A DNA stretch of 7,544 bases from Campylobacterota bacterium (GCA_013153825.1 JAADDP010000172.1:1-7544), one strand, 5' to 3'. Counted from the stretch's first letter, positions 1-7,252 are shown. Made by a program: numbers and translations. Notes: a model not told the origin generated them from the sequence alone.

Positions 1-660
1 GATAGCTCAATAGATTTAAAAAGCAGATATCTTACAATAATTCTTAAAATTTTATTAATAACTATACTACTTGGAGTTATATATTTTGGATACTCATATC
101 TATCAAATATGAAATATGGAGAGTCTATTCAAAAGATAGAGGTTGCACCTATTCAAACACAGTGTGTAGCTGAGTTGACAGCAGATGATATAAGTCAAAT
201 TGTATCTATGGTTGTAGATAAGATAAAGAGAGATAATAGAGATATTGCTAAAATAAGCGATAGCGACTACTCTAAGAGGCTGATGAATTACAATATTGGT
301 GGTAAAAAAAAAGAGCTTTTTAATAACCTTAATATAAACTTAGAGGCAAAAGATAATAGAGTTGCCGAGGTTAATAGCGAAAATAGAGTTGTGATAGAGA
401 GCGATAAGAGGGTATTTGATATACCTTTAGAGGTAAAGAATATTATTAAAAATAACTATATTAAAAATATAGAGAAGGAGATTAAATATAGAGAGAGTGA
501 GATGAAGATTATTGTTGTTAAGAGGGGGGACTCACTATCAAAAATTGCGAAGAGGGCATATGGTAACTCAAAAGATTATAATAGAATATTGAAGGCAAAT
601 CCACAACTATCAAAAAATCCAAATCTTCTATATGTAGGTCAGAAACTTAGAATTCCATAA
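1..660 (+). CDS. Membrane-anchored LysM-domain protein, 5'-truncated
   Basis: The frame is open from the first base and has no ATG, GTG or TTG before the ATG at 109, so the true start lies upstream of the window. That ATG is internal: no ribosome binding site precedes it, and it follows a hydrophobic segment encoded at about 31-105 (LTIILKILLITILLGVIYFG and on), a single transmembrane helix. A polar, Lys/Asp/Asn-rich linker of about 130 residues follows. The C-terminus (505-657) is one LysM domain with typical features: VVKRGDSLSKIAKRAYG, an ILKANP core and the closing LYVGQKLRIP, ending right at the stop. LysM domains bind peptidoglycan glycan chains, so this is inferred to be an inner-membrane protein with a periplasmic wall-binding tail. 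No catalytic domain is visible in the part seen. An A9 run (304-312) encodes Lys-Lys-Lys in the linker and is in frame. Confidence 0.9.
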   Translation, partial: DSSIDLKSRYLTIILKILLITILLGVIYFGYSYLSNMKYGESIQKIEVAPIQTQCVAELTADDISQIVSMVVDKIKRDNRDIAKISDSDYSKRLMNYNIGGKKKELFNNLNINLEAKDNRVAEVNSENRVVIESDKRVFDIPLEVKNIIKNNYIKNIEKEIKYRESEMKIIVVKRGDSLSKIAKRAYGNSKDYNRILKANPQLSKNPNLLYVGQKLRIP

Positions 661-797
661 TAGTTACATCTTCTTCTGTTCCGTCTGGGATAGTGCAAGT
701 TTTTGAAGTTGGAGCAAATTCATCTCCATCTAATTATTCTAATTTAGAAGGAGAATTCTTTGCTGGTTTGGTTAAAGTATGCTATGATAAAATTTAA
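651..797 (+). pseudogene. Protein-like open frame without a start codon; possible gene remnant
   Basis: The frame opens just after a stop at 648-650 and runs to TAA at 795-797 (about 48 codons) with no ATG, GTG or TTG at its beginning. Its first codons overlap the end of the LysM gene in another frame. The translation looks like secreted beta-sandwich protein rather than random AT-rich sequence: VPSGIVQVFEVGA, then NYSNLEGEFFAGLVKVCYD near the end. Codon choice (many TCT for Ser, GAA for Glu) differs from the GAG-rich folE next door. A degraded 3' end of an extracellular repeat protein is one reading. Chance openness over this length is also quite possible, and it may be only the folE upstream region. 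Confidence 0.25.
760..788 (+). promoter_or_regulatory. Candidate extended -10 promoter for folE
   Basis: TATGAT at 783-788 is preceded by TGC at 780-782, giving an extended -10 (TGnTATGAT). Seventeen bases upstream is TTGCTG (760-765), a partial -35. Transcription would start near 795, leaving a leader of about 25 nt before the folE ATG. Epsilonproteobacterial housekeeping promoters often rely on the -10 with little -35, which fits. This is motif reading only. Confidence 0.38.
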
Positions 798-820
798 AAA
801 AATTTCAAAGAAGATATTTT

Positions 821-1396
821 ATGGAAAATATAAAACTGGAAAAGGTTATAAAAGATATGCTGGAGCTTCTGGGGGAGAACCCAGAGAGGGAGGGTCTCCA
901 AAAAACGCCAGAGAGGGTAGCCAAATCTCTAAAGTTTCTAACGGAGGGTTATAGTCAAAACCCGAAAGATATCTTAAATCAGGCTCTATTTACAAGTAGT
1001 AATGGGGAGATGGTTTTAGTTAGAGATATTGAGTTCTACTCAATGTGTGAACACCATCTTCTACCGATAATTGGGCGTGTCCATGTGGCATATATTCCGG
1101 ATGGAAAGGTCGTTGGGTTATCTAAAATTCCTAGAGTTGTAAATATATATGCTAGAAGATTGCAGATACAGGAGCAGATGACAGAGCAGATAGCAGATGC
1201 CTTGGAGGAGACAATTGAGCCTAAGGGTGTGGCAGTTGTAGTTCACGCTAGACATATGTGTATGGAGATGAGAGGCGTTGAGAAGATAAACTCCACAACG
1301 GTAAGTTCTGCACTTCGAGGTCTCTTTAAGAGTGATTATAGAATAAGAGAGGAGTTTTTTAATGGGATTAAGGGTGGTTTAGATTTCAAATTCTAA
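821..1396 (+). CDS. folE: GTP cyclohydrolase I (type I, zinc-dependent)
   Basis: FolE converts GTP to 7,8-dihydroneopterin triphosphate and formate, the first step towards tetrahydrofolate and, in many bacteria, queuosine. It is a cytoplasmic homodecamer. The 191-residue protein is the usual length for the bacterial form. Zinc ligands are visible as Cys76 and His79 in MCEHHLLP and Cys147 in [11 protein letters not shown]; the catalytic histidines are His78 and His145. Gln117-Glu118 in LQIQEQM match the GTP-binding Gln-Glu of E. coli FolE at a constant offset of 34, so no active-site residue is missing. The ATG at 821 is preceded by a modest AAAGAAG at 807-813, 7 nt away. The gene appears to be transcribed alone from the spacer after the LysM gene. 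Its stop codon (1394-1396) directly abuts the stop of the opposing cytochrome gene, so neither has its own terminator space. Confidence 0.97.
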   Translation: MENIKLEKVIKDMLELLGENPEREGLQKTPERVAKSLKFLTEGYSQNPKDILNQALFTSSNGEMVLVRDIEFYSMCEHHLLPIIGRVHVAYIPDGKVVGLSKIPRVVNIYARRLQIQEQMTEQIADALEETIEPKGVAVVVHARHMCMEMRGVEKINSTTVSSALRGLFKSDYRIREEFFNGIKGGLDFKF

Positions 1397-2500
1397 CTAC
1401 CTTTTGGGTCTATCTATATTCAATATAACCCTCTTAATAACCTCCCCCCTCTTGAGCCTCTTATCCTCTAAATCTATAACCTTTAGACAATCACTCTTGG
1501 CAAATCGAACATATAGAGTGGCTATAACGCTATCTCCACCTCTAATATCAATATCTCTATATCTGATTATCTTGGTCTCATTCTCATCTAGATTTCTACT
1601 CTCTACGCTATAGGCATTGGCAGGAATAGTGACTCTACTACCACTCTTATCTCTAAATATCAGCTCAAATGTGCTGTTTCTCTCATATATGGTTCTATCT
1701 CCACGTACAACCTTTAAGTTTAGATACTTGACCCTTGCAGGTTGAATAATGAGTGGATGCCCCATCCTATTTCTCAACTTCACATCCAATCCACCCTCAA
1801 CGGCCGATATATCTATATCTACACCCTTTTTTCTAAAATCTACATCATATATTCCGAGAAACCTATGGCTGATATGTTCAACTCTAGAGCGTCTATTTAT
1901 CTTCTCAACTCCCCCCTCAACCTTAGGCATGTGGCACTCTATACAGCCTCTACTATCCTGCTTACCCTCTATGGCTCTAAATATAGTTACACCATTTCCA
2001 TTTAGCTTATGGGAGTGGCACCCTGTACATACCACTTTACTATATATTGGATTTTTTACTGAGGAGTGTTTATCGTTATCATCTGGATTATCAAGCCCCC
2101 CATAGAGTGTAGGCTTATAGCCCTCAGCCTGTTTAGACTTCACATTTATATTTCTACTATGAGACCTCTTCACATATGCTATTGTGTGGCAGAAGTAGCA
2201 ACTTACACCATCTGTATGGCTCCTATTTCCCCTATCTGGTCTAGCTCTGCCATCAATCAGCTCATCTATATTATCTGCTGATGGCATGTGGCAGACTGCA
2301 CACCTATAGCTACTCCCATCGACCCTATCGGCCACTGCCCTATGTAGTTCACCATGAAAGTAGCTCTTAGCGTGGGCTGAACGGTTATACTCTCTATATA
2401 TCTGCTCATGACACTCACTACAATCTCTATTACTAAAATATCTCTCTGCATAGGTGAAGTTTATGGATAGAACTATAAACAGTATAACTCTAACAGCCAT
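1397..2500 (-). CDS. Periplasmic pentahaem c-type cytochrome
   Basis: An electron-transfer or redox protein of 367 residues. Residues 1-18 are a Sec signal peptide with likely cleavage after TYA, so it is exported to the periplasm, where haem is attached. Five CxxCH haem sites are visible: CSECH 27-31, CAVCH 67-71, CYFCH 101-105, CTGCH 158-162 and CIECH 186-190. Two of them continue as CHMP. Extra histidines such as His43 (in SAHAKS), His49, His53, His95 and His114 could be distal haem ligands, as in cytochrome c554-type multihaem proteins. Residues about 215-367 carry no haem site and look like a beta-rich C-terminal domain. The gene starts 2 nt after the csd3-like stop, and its ribosome binding site AAGAAGAG (2514-2507) lies inside that gene's end, so translation is probably coupled. 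The electron donor, acceptor and any substrate are unknown; it is not recognisably NrfA or a known nitrite, hydroxylamine or tetrathionate reductase. Confidence 0.93.
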   Translation of the reverse strand: MAVRVILFIVLSINFTYAERYFSNRDCSECHEQIYREYNRSAHAKSYFHGELHRAVADRVDGSSYRCAVCHMPSADNIDELIDGRARPDRGNRSHTDGVSCYFCHTIAYVKRSHSRNINVKSKQAEGYKPTLYGGLDNPDDNDKHSSVKNPIYSKVVCTGCHSHKLNGNGVTIFRAIEGKQDSRGCIECHMPKVEGGVEKINRRSRVEHISHRFLGIYDVDFRKKGVDIDISAVEGGLDVKLRNRMGHPLIIQPARVKYLNLKVVRGDRTIYERNSTFELIFRDKSGSRVTIPANAYSVESRNLDENETKIIRYRDIDIRGGDSVIATLYVRFAKSDCLKVIDLEDKRLKRGEVIKRVILNIDRPKR

Positions 2501-2502
2501 AT

Positions 2503-3708
2503 TTAACTCTTCTTAGTCTCATTTTTTTTATATAGATATATCCCATTCTTAACAAATATAGGATTTCCACCAGTCTTAGATATTCTTCTAAATTTAGCTC
2601 TATAGGCTACAACTTTTCTCTTAAGCTTCGCCAACTCTCTCCCCTTTAATCTCTTGACATAACACCTCTTCTCCCGTATATTAATATATCTCTCTGGATT
2701 TACAGCCTTTCCATATTTATAGATACCTAGATGTAGGTGTGGGCCTGTACTTCTCCCTGTGCTTCCAACATAGCCGATAATTGAACCCTTAGATATCCTA
2801 TCGCCAACCTTTAGGTCGCCTCTATATCTACTCATATGTGCATATAGACTCTTTAGACCTTTAGAGTGTTGAACTGTTATGGACTTCCCATAACCACCCC
2901 TATACCCCTTTCTTATAACCTTTCCATCAGATATAGCTCGGATTGGAGTACCATAGGGAGCTGCATAGTCAACTCCTAAGTGAGCCTTATATCTATGTAG
3001 AATTGGGTGAAACCTCTTATATGTAAATCTAGATGAGACTCTACACCTCTTTACAGGCTTCACATATGGGGAGTACCTTTTAGTGACCACTCTATACTCT
3101 CTACCTAGAGAGTCGTAGTATCTCCCATCATCGGCCAGATAGCTGTAGTATCTCTTTCCACCAATTGTTATTAGAGATGCCAAAATTTTTGGGTTACTTA
3201 TAGCTCTCTTTTTTCTCCTCTTCTGCTCATAGAAGATTGTTATTGTATCACCCCTCTTTATACTCTTCAAATTTAGAGAGCTATATGCCTCCTTTAGAGC
3301 CTTTACTAAACCTCTACTGTGGGTCTTTCTATATAGCTCTTTTAGTGGTTCTCTACTTGTAACCTTCAGATGTATCGACCCCTTGAGAACCTCAAATGGG
3401 ATAGGCTCAAGAATTATTTTTCCCCTCTTTCCCCTTTTGGTAATCTTAACCTGTAGCTCATCTGTAACAGGAATTAATATAGTTTTATCTCTTTTTCTCC
3501 TAATAATAGTGTATCTCTGTCCTGCTCTAATCTCTGCCAGAAGCTCTCTATCGTCGCTATCTAACCCATAATAGAGTTTTTGAGAGATACCCTGCTTTCT
3601 AAGAAATGAGAGGAATGTCTCCCCCTGTTCCCACCTATAACTCTTCGCATTTAGAGAGAGTGTATCGAAACTAAACATAAACAGCAAAGTAAGTAAAACT
3701 TTCTTCAT
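2503..3708 (-). CDS. csd3: Csd3/Pgp3-type M23 peptidoglycan peptidase
   Basis: A zinc metallopeptidase that trims peptidoglycan peptides in the periplasm. In Helicobacter pylori the Csd3 (HdpA) family has D,D-carboxypeptidase and D,D-endopeptidase activity and is needed for helical shape; Campylobacter jejuni Pgp3 is the counterpart. The 401 residues match the family length (about 400). A signal peptide covers 1-21 (MKKVLLTLLFMFSFDTLSLNA). An N-terminal region (about 22-215) precedes the M23 domain (about 220-340). Key residues are present: His243 and Asp247 in HLGVD, His291 in YAHMS, and His324 and His326 in GPHLHLG, so zinc binding and catalysis look intact. Both the GGYGKSITVQH and VGSTGRSTGPHLHLGIY regions are family-typical. 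A basic tail of about 60 residues follows. A ribosome binding site AAAGG (3721-3717) lies 8 nt before the ATG, inside a possible leader hairpin. The cytochrome gene follows in the same transcript. The gene symbol is by family resemblance. Confidence 0.92.
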   Translation of the reverse strand: MKKVLLTLLFMFSFDTLSLNAKSYRWEQGETFLSFLRKQGISQKLYYGLDSDDRELLAEIRAGQRYTIIRRKRDKTILIPVTDELQVKITKRGKRGKIILEPIPFEVLKGSIHLKVTSREPLKELYRKTHSRGLVKALKEAYSSLNLKSIKRGDTITIFYEQKRRKKRAISNPKILASLITIGGKRYYSYLADDGRYYDSLGREYRVVTKRYSPYVKPVKRCRVSSRFTYKRFHPILHRYKAHLGVDYAAPYGTPIRAISDGKVIRKGYRGGYGKSITVQHSKGLKSLYAHMSRYRGDLKVGDRISKGSIIGYVGSTGRSTGPHLHLGIYKYGKAVNPERYINIREKRCYVKRLKGRELAKLKRKVVAYRAKFRRISKTGGNPIFVKNGIYLYKKNETKKS

Positions 3709-3711
3709 CGA

Positions 3712-3763
3712 ATAAGCCTTTATAAATTTTTTTAACTCACATGTTGATATTGTATAGGCTTAT
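3712..3763 (-). repeat. Inverted repeat in the csd3-like leader, one arm covering the ribosome binding site
   Basis: On the plus strand ATAAGCCT (3712-3719) and AGGCTTAT (3756-3763) are perfect 8-bp complements, 36 bases apart. In the minus-strand transcript the proximal arm reads AGGCUUAU and contains most of the AAAGG ribosome binding site, so a folded leader would hide it. The same arms could instead be a protein-binding site. An 8-bp match in 95 bases of AT-rich spacer can occur by chance. Confidence 0.35.
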
Positions 3764-3803
3764 ACATAATAAATAACATAATTATTTTATTTACAATTTA
3801 AAA

Positions 3804-5588
3804 TTAAACTTTTTTTAATATAACTCTCACCTCTTGGTAACAAGCACTGTTACCTTCCTCTGCAACTATAGGTGGTGTTACCCTATTAACCCCTATAGAA
3901 TTTGCATATATAACCACACTATCGTCACGTATTGTGTAACTATTCTGGACATTAAATTGTGCCTCCCCATATGGTGAGATAACCTTAACCCTATCTCCAT
4001 CAGAAAAACCCAATTTTGGATTTAGATATACTCTATTATCCCTCTTGAACTGACTATTTAATCCATTTCTACCCTTTGGAGTGGTTAAAAAGTAGCCAAC
4101 CTCCCTACCCTTTTTAGATTTAGTAACTCTTTGAAACCTCTTAATCTGCTCAAAATCATCATAAAAATCCTCTATAAATTGGAACTCATCGCCACCACTC
4201 TCTCCAAATCCACCACTATATGGGATATCTTGGTGTGCAGGAGATAGATAGTAATCCCCAACTCTACGACACTGATTTAAAAAGTTATCAATATAGTGTC
4301 TCTCATCTTTTAAATCAATATAATTTATCTTATTCATCAAATATTTTGAAAAACCATACTCACTAATTCCGATATCTGACTCTACAATTTTTCTCATTGG
4401 GGTGACAATATAACTTGCATAGCTAAATCTAACATCATCCTTTTCAAAGAAACTCTTAGCTGGAATTATGATATCAGCCACCTTTGAGGTCTCATTCTCA
4501 TATAGTCCAAAATAGATAACTCTCTTAACCTTAGATAGCTCCTCCTTAACTCTGCCAGATGATGGCATAGACTCTAGAGGATTTCCACCCTGAATTAGAA
4601 CGGTATCAAATCTGCTAAATTCTGTCGTAGCCTTCTGAACTCTCTCAAGATTTACATCAAATGGGTTATCAATCCCCAGTTTTGAGTTTCCCAGAAATGC
4701 CACTCCACTACCCTCTCTGCCAAATAGACCCAATATTGTGGCTAGTGAGTCTATAGCCTGTAGAACATAGCTACCGATTGAGTACTTCTGAACTCCATTT
4801 CCAACTAATAGTACAACCCTCTTACCTACAATCTCCTCAACTATATCTCCCAATATATGTAGGTCAGCCCCTATCTGCTCAAGTATAGGCTTTATCCTAA
4901 ACTCCCTTGTGAAGTCGTAGAAATCATCATAATCACTACCAAACTCCTCCAGATAACCCCTATCCTCATAGTTCTGCATCATTATAAATCTAGCTAGAAG
5001 TATCGCCAAGTAGAAGTCTGTTCTCGGTCTTATCTGTAGAAATATATCTGCCCTTTTTGCTATATCAATCTCCACAGGGTCTATTACAATTAACCTCTTA
5101 CCCTCAATATAGGGCATTAGGTGTGAAGCTGTAACCGTGATGTTCTTACCCCACACAACCACAACGTCGCTCTTTGCAATCTGTGATGGTGGTAGAATTC
5201 GGTTTACACCTCTACCCTCTAAAATCCCAGCATCTCCAGCTCCATCACATAGAGAGCCTTTTGTCAATGTTCCACCTATAGCCTTAAATAGGAGATTTGT
5301 AACCTCCTGCATAGCTCCAAAGTTTCCTGAGCCTCTCCAGAGCAGTTTTCTATCCATAGATAGAGCCTCAGCCACACTATCCAGAGCCTCCTCCATAGAT
5401 ACCTCTCTCCCATCGACCATAGGTGTTTTTAGCCTATCCTCCCTATGGATATGGTGGTTTATGATGCTACATAGGGTTCCATTAGATGTGGGATGCTCTC
5501 TATCTGCCAAAACCTTTGGAAAAATATCACCATTTGAGATGATACCACATGCATCTGGGCAATCCAATCCACAAGCTGTCTTTACCAC
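3804..5588 (-). CDS. Cytoplasmic molybdopterin oxidoreductase with one [4Fe-4S] cluster
   Basis: A member of the DMSO reductase / formate dehydrogenase superfamily, binding a bis-pterin Mo or W cofactor; 594 residues, compact for the family. The cluster motif opens the protein: Cys6, Cys10, Cys14 and Cys40 (ACGLDCPDACGI ... GTLC). GSLCDGAGDAG at 111-121 places Cys114 where family members often carry the metal ligand; that role is inferred. Other typical elements are VVVWGKN (143-149), LQIRPRTD (184-191), IQGGNPLESMPS (331-342) and VADIIIPAKSFFEKDD (369-384). The pterin-dinucleotide-binding C-terminal domain spans about 495-594. There is no twin-arginine or Sec signal, so it should be cytoplasmic. 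The start is GTG at 5588-5586, 8 nt after a strong AAGGAG, and 3 nt after the symporter stop, so the two are co-transcribed. No iron-sulfur, membrane-anchor or NADH-linked partner subunit is nearby. The substrate is unknown; I see nothing that makes it a specific formate dehydrogenase. Confidence 0.9.
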   Translation of the reverse strand: MVKTACGLDCPDACGIISNGDIFPKVLADREHPTSNGTLCSIINHHIHREDRLKTPMVDGREVSMEEALDSVAEALSMDRKLLWRGSGNFGAMQEVTNLLFKAIGGTLTKGSLCDGAGDAGILEGRGVNRILPPSQIAKSDVVVVWGKNITVTASHLMPYIEGKRLIVIDPVEIDIAKRADIFLQIRPRTDFYLAILLARFIMMQNYEDRGYLEEFGSDYDDFYDFTREFRIKPILEQIGADLHILGDIVEEIVGKRVVLLVGNGVQKYSIGSYVLQAIDSLATILGLFGREGSGVAFLGNSKLGIDNPFDVNLERVQKATTEFSRFDTVLIQGGNPLESMPSSGRVKEELSKVKRVIYFGLYENETSKVADIIIPAKSFFEKDDVRFSYASYIVTPMRKIVESDIGISEYGFSKYLMNKINYIDLKDERHYIDNFLNQCRRVGDYYLSPAHQDIPYSGGFGESGGDEFQFIEDFYDDFEQIKRFQRVTKSKKGREVGYFLTTPKGRNGLNSQFKRDNRVYLNPKLGFSDGDRVKVISPYGEAQFNVQNSYTIRDDSVVIYANSIGVNRVTPPIVAEEGNSACYQEVRVILKKV

Positions 5589-5591
5589 TCT

Positions 5592-7091
5592 TTAAACTCC
5601 TTCTCTTCTATAGTTGATTGTCATAATTCCAAAAGAGATTAGAGTCCCAGCAGTTATCTGAATTGAGAAGTCAACCTTAACCCCTATGATATACTCTTGG
5701 AGGGCTAATAGTGTGAGAAAACCCCCAATTAGAGCATATAGAACTCTCCTCTCTGAACCTCTATCTGTAAATAGTCCAGCAAAATATACCCCAAGTAGGG
5801 AGGCGTAAGCAAATCCCATAACTCCTAGAGCAAAATTTAGTAGAGGAAGTGAGCTATAGTGTTGCCAATAGTAGCTAACAATTCCCATAATTGAGAGGAG
5901 AATGGCAAATAGGATAACCATAAATCTGCTAACATTTAGGTAGTGCCTCTCACTTCTCCCCCCCACAATATCTCTATATATATCCTCAACTGCTACCGAT
6001 GCCATGGCAGATAGTACGGAGTTTGTAGATGAGAGTGCTGCAGCTATTGCTCCAACTGTAACTAAACCCCTCAACCCATTAGGCATCTCATTCAATATGT
6101 AGTACATAAATATTGTAATTCTCTCTCCACTAAAAGATTGCTCTATTGCTCTACCCTCAACCCCCGATAGCTCAGGATGGGTATAGAAGAGGTATAGGAG
6201 TAGCCCTATTATTAGAAAGAGTACCACTATAGGTATGGTTAGAAGAGCTGAGTATATCAGAGACCTCTTCCCCTCTCCACCACTTTTACATGTTAATACT
6301 CTCTGTGCCATATCTTGGTCAAGCCCATACGCCCCGATATTGAGGAGAAACCACCCTGTAATTAGAGTCCAGAAGCTAAACCCTCCAGTGAATGATAGGT
6401 CTAGGAGCTTCAACTTATCATCATGCTCCAGTGTAGATACTATAGTGGCAAGGTCACCATTGAGTGAGCTGTATAGATATATGAGAACTGCCACCCCAGC
6501 ACCACTATATGTTACAGCTTGGATAGTGTCGGAGAGTATCACAGACCTAACACCTCCAAAGTATGTGTATCCCAATGCACCAATAACCAGTATAGCAATT
6601 GATAATATTATGTGTGGTGGTGAGATATCTAAAAAGAGTATCATCGATATTGCTAAAGCTCCAATATAGAGCCTTGCACCACTCGCAAAGAGTCTCCCTA
6701 TCAGAAACATAACTCCCGAATATATCTTAGCCCTCTTCCCATATCTAACCTCAAGATACTCATATACAGTTACAGCCTCTATCTCATAGAACTTTGGAAC
6801 TAGAACCTTTGCCACAAATATTACAGCCAATATCGAAGATAGATAGAAGCCTATAAATGTTAAATCTCTACTGAAGGAGTACTCTGGAGCTCCTAAAAAT
6901 GTTGCTGCAGATTGGGAGGTGGCAACTATGGATAGAGCCACGGCAACTGTTGAGATATCTCTATTTCCTCTGAAATACTCCTTTGAACTCCCAATTGAGC
7001 CTCTACTAAATATGATTGATGAGGTTATTAATAGTGTAAAGTATAGAATAGTTAGAGTCCAATCTAGTGTGGAGAATGTTGTATTCATCAT
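5592..7091 (-). CDS. Sodium/solute symporter (SSS / SLC5 family)
   Basis: A 499-residue inner-membrane transporter that should use the Na+ gradient to import a small solute. About 13 hydrophobic segments are spread along the protein, as in the LeuT-fold SSS family. Family signatures are present: ALSIVATSQSAATFLGAPEY (52-71) in TM1, YFGGVRSVILSDTIQ (177-191), AYGLDQDMAQRVLTCKS (254-270) and GAIAAALSSTNSVLSAMASV (348-367). The last includes Ser354-Ser355, equivalent in position to the Na2-site serines of vSGLT; this mapping is by motif, not alignment. It is the first gene of a two-gene unit with the molybdoenzyme, so its substrate may be that enzyme's substrate or product. Substrate cannot be read from the sequence; acetate, proline, pantothenate and sugar carriers all share this fold. 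The protein can start at either of two adjacent Met codons; spacing from the ribosome binding site favours the second (7088). Confidence 0.93.
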   Translation of the reverse strand: MMNTTFSTLDWTLTILYFTLLITSSIIFSRGSIGSSKEYFRGNRDISTVAVALSIVATSQSAATFLGAPEYSFSRDLTFIGFYLSSILAVIFVAKVLVPKFYEIEAVTVYEYLEVRYGKRAKIYSGVMFLIGRLFASGARLYIGALAISMILFLDISPPHIILSIAILVIGALGYTYFGGVRSVILSDTIQAVTYSGAGVAVLIYLYSSLNGDLATIVSTLEHDDKLKLLDLSFTGGFSFWTLITGWFLLNIGAYGLDQDMAQRVLTCKSGGEGKRSLIYSALLTIPIVVLFLIIGLLLYLFYTHPELSGVEGRAIEQSFSGERITIFMYYILNEMPNGLRGLVTVGAIAAALSSTNSVLSAMASVAVEDIYRDIVGGRSERHYLNVSRFMVILFAILLSIMGIVSYYWQHYSSLPLLNFALGVMGFAYASLLGVYFAGLFTDRGSERRVLYALIGGFLTLLALQEYIIGVKVDFSIQITAGTLISFGIMTINYRREGV

Positions 7092-7095
7092 TAAG

Positions 7096-7100
7096 CCTTT
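7096..7100 (-). promoter_or_regulatory. Ribosome binding site that decides the symporter start
   Basis: AAAGG on the minus strand (7100-7096) lies 4 nt from the first ATG (7091) but 7 nt from the second (7088). The normal 5-9 nt spacing favours the second, which would make the protein 498 residues. The ten bases TAAAGGCTTA are identical to those around the csd3-like gene's ribosome binding site. Confidence 0.6.
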
Positions 7101-7118
7101 AGTAGAAAAATATAAAAA

Positions 7119-7145
7119 ATTATAATAAAAATATTTCAGATTATA
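7119..7145 (-). promoter_or_regulatory. Two candidate -10 boxes for the symporter operon
   Basis: The minus strand has two perfect TATAAT hexamers, at 7145-7140 and 7124-7119, set in T-rich sequence. No convincing -35 is present, which is common in this phylum. The first would give a leader of about 40 nt. In sequence this AT-rich, one or both could be chance. Confidence 0.4.
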
Positions 7146-7153
7146 AAATCAAT

Positions 7154-7165
7154 ATCTTTAAAGAT
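7154..7165. promoter_or_regulatory. Perfect 12-bp palindrome, possible operator
   Basis: ATCTTTAAAGAT is a perfect palindrome in the divergent spacer. It sits about 9 bp upstream of the distal symporter -10 box and 15 bp upstream of the -35 candidate of the rightward gene, a position where a dimeric regulator could act on either promoter. It is too short and has no loop, so it is not a terminator. Confidence 0.35.
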
Positions 7166-7180
7166 GGATAAACATAACTT

Positions 7181-7209
7181 TTGATATTATTTATTAATAT
7201 TTTTTAAAT
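7181..7209 (+). promoter_or_regulatory. Candidate promoter for the rightward McrB-like gene
   Basis: TTGATA (7181-7186) matches five of six bases of the -35 consensus and is followed after exactly 17 bases by TTAAAT (7204-7209), a weak -10. Transcription would begin near 7216, about 37 nt before the ATG at 7253. The -10 overlaps the first of two direct repeats. Confidence 0.33.
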
Positions 7210-7236
7210 ACTAAATATAAATTTAAATACAAATAT
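7203..7236. repeat. Pair of direct repeats over the rightward promoter
   Basis: TTTAAATAC occurs at 7203-7211 and 7222-7230, 19 bases apart start to start, close to two helical turns. Each copy is followed by AAATAT, the first with one extra T, so the repeat unit is about 15-16 bases. The placement over and just downstream of the candidate -10 suits a repressor site, but low complexity makes chance repeats likely here. Confidence 0.3.
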
Positions 7237-7252
7237 TAAATAAAGAAATTAT

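Noticed and set aside
304..312. A9 tract in the LysM gene as a phase-variable switch
   Set aside because: The frame is intact across it and the domain after it is complete, so there is no sign of switching, only potential for it.
760..954. Plus-strand open frame of 64 codons overlapping the start of folE
   Set aside because: It reads folE sequence in another frame, gives a Gly/Lys/Arg-rich low-complexity product and has no ribosome binding site.
1404..2451. Several open frames on both strands across the cytochrome gene
   Set aside because: They are shadows of the pentahaem cytochrome, whose signal peptide and five CxxCH sites are decisive.
2522..2529. A8 tract (minus strand) near the end of the csd3-like gene
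   Set aside because: It encodes Lys-Lys in frame, and a slip would alter only the last few residues.
3771..3787. AT-only inverted repeat AAATAA / TTATTT as a terminator after the molybdoenzyme
   Set aside because: The six-pair stem has no G or C and is not followed by a clean U run, so it is not a credible intrinsic terminator.
5474..5588. Selenocysteine in the molybdoenzyme
   Set aside because: The frame has no in-frame TGA; the cluster cysteines and the likely metal-ligand position are ordinary cysteines.
5137..5595. Plus-strand open frame of 152 codons opposite the molybdoenzyme start
   Set aside because: It lies opposite the iron-sulfur and cofactor motifs of a clear gene and has no recognisable domain.
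6235..7125. Plus-strand open frames opposite the symporter
   Set aside because: They are antisense to conserved transmembrane segments of a clear SSS transporter.
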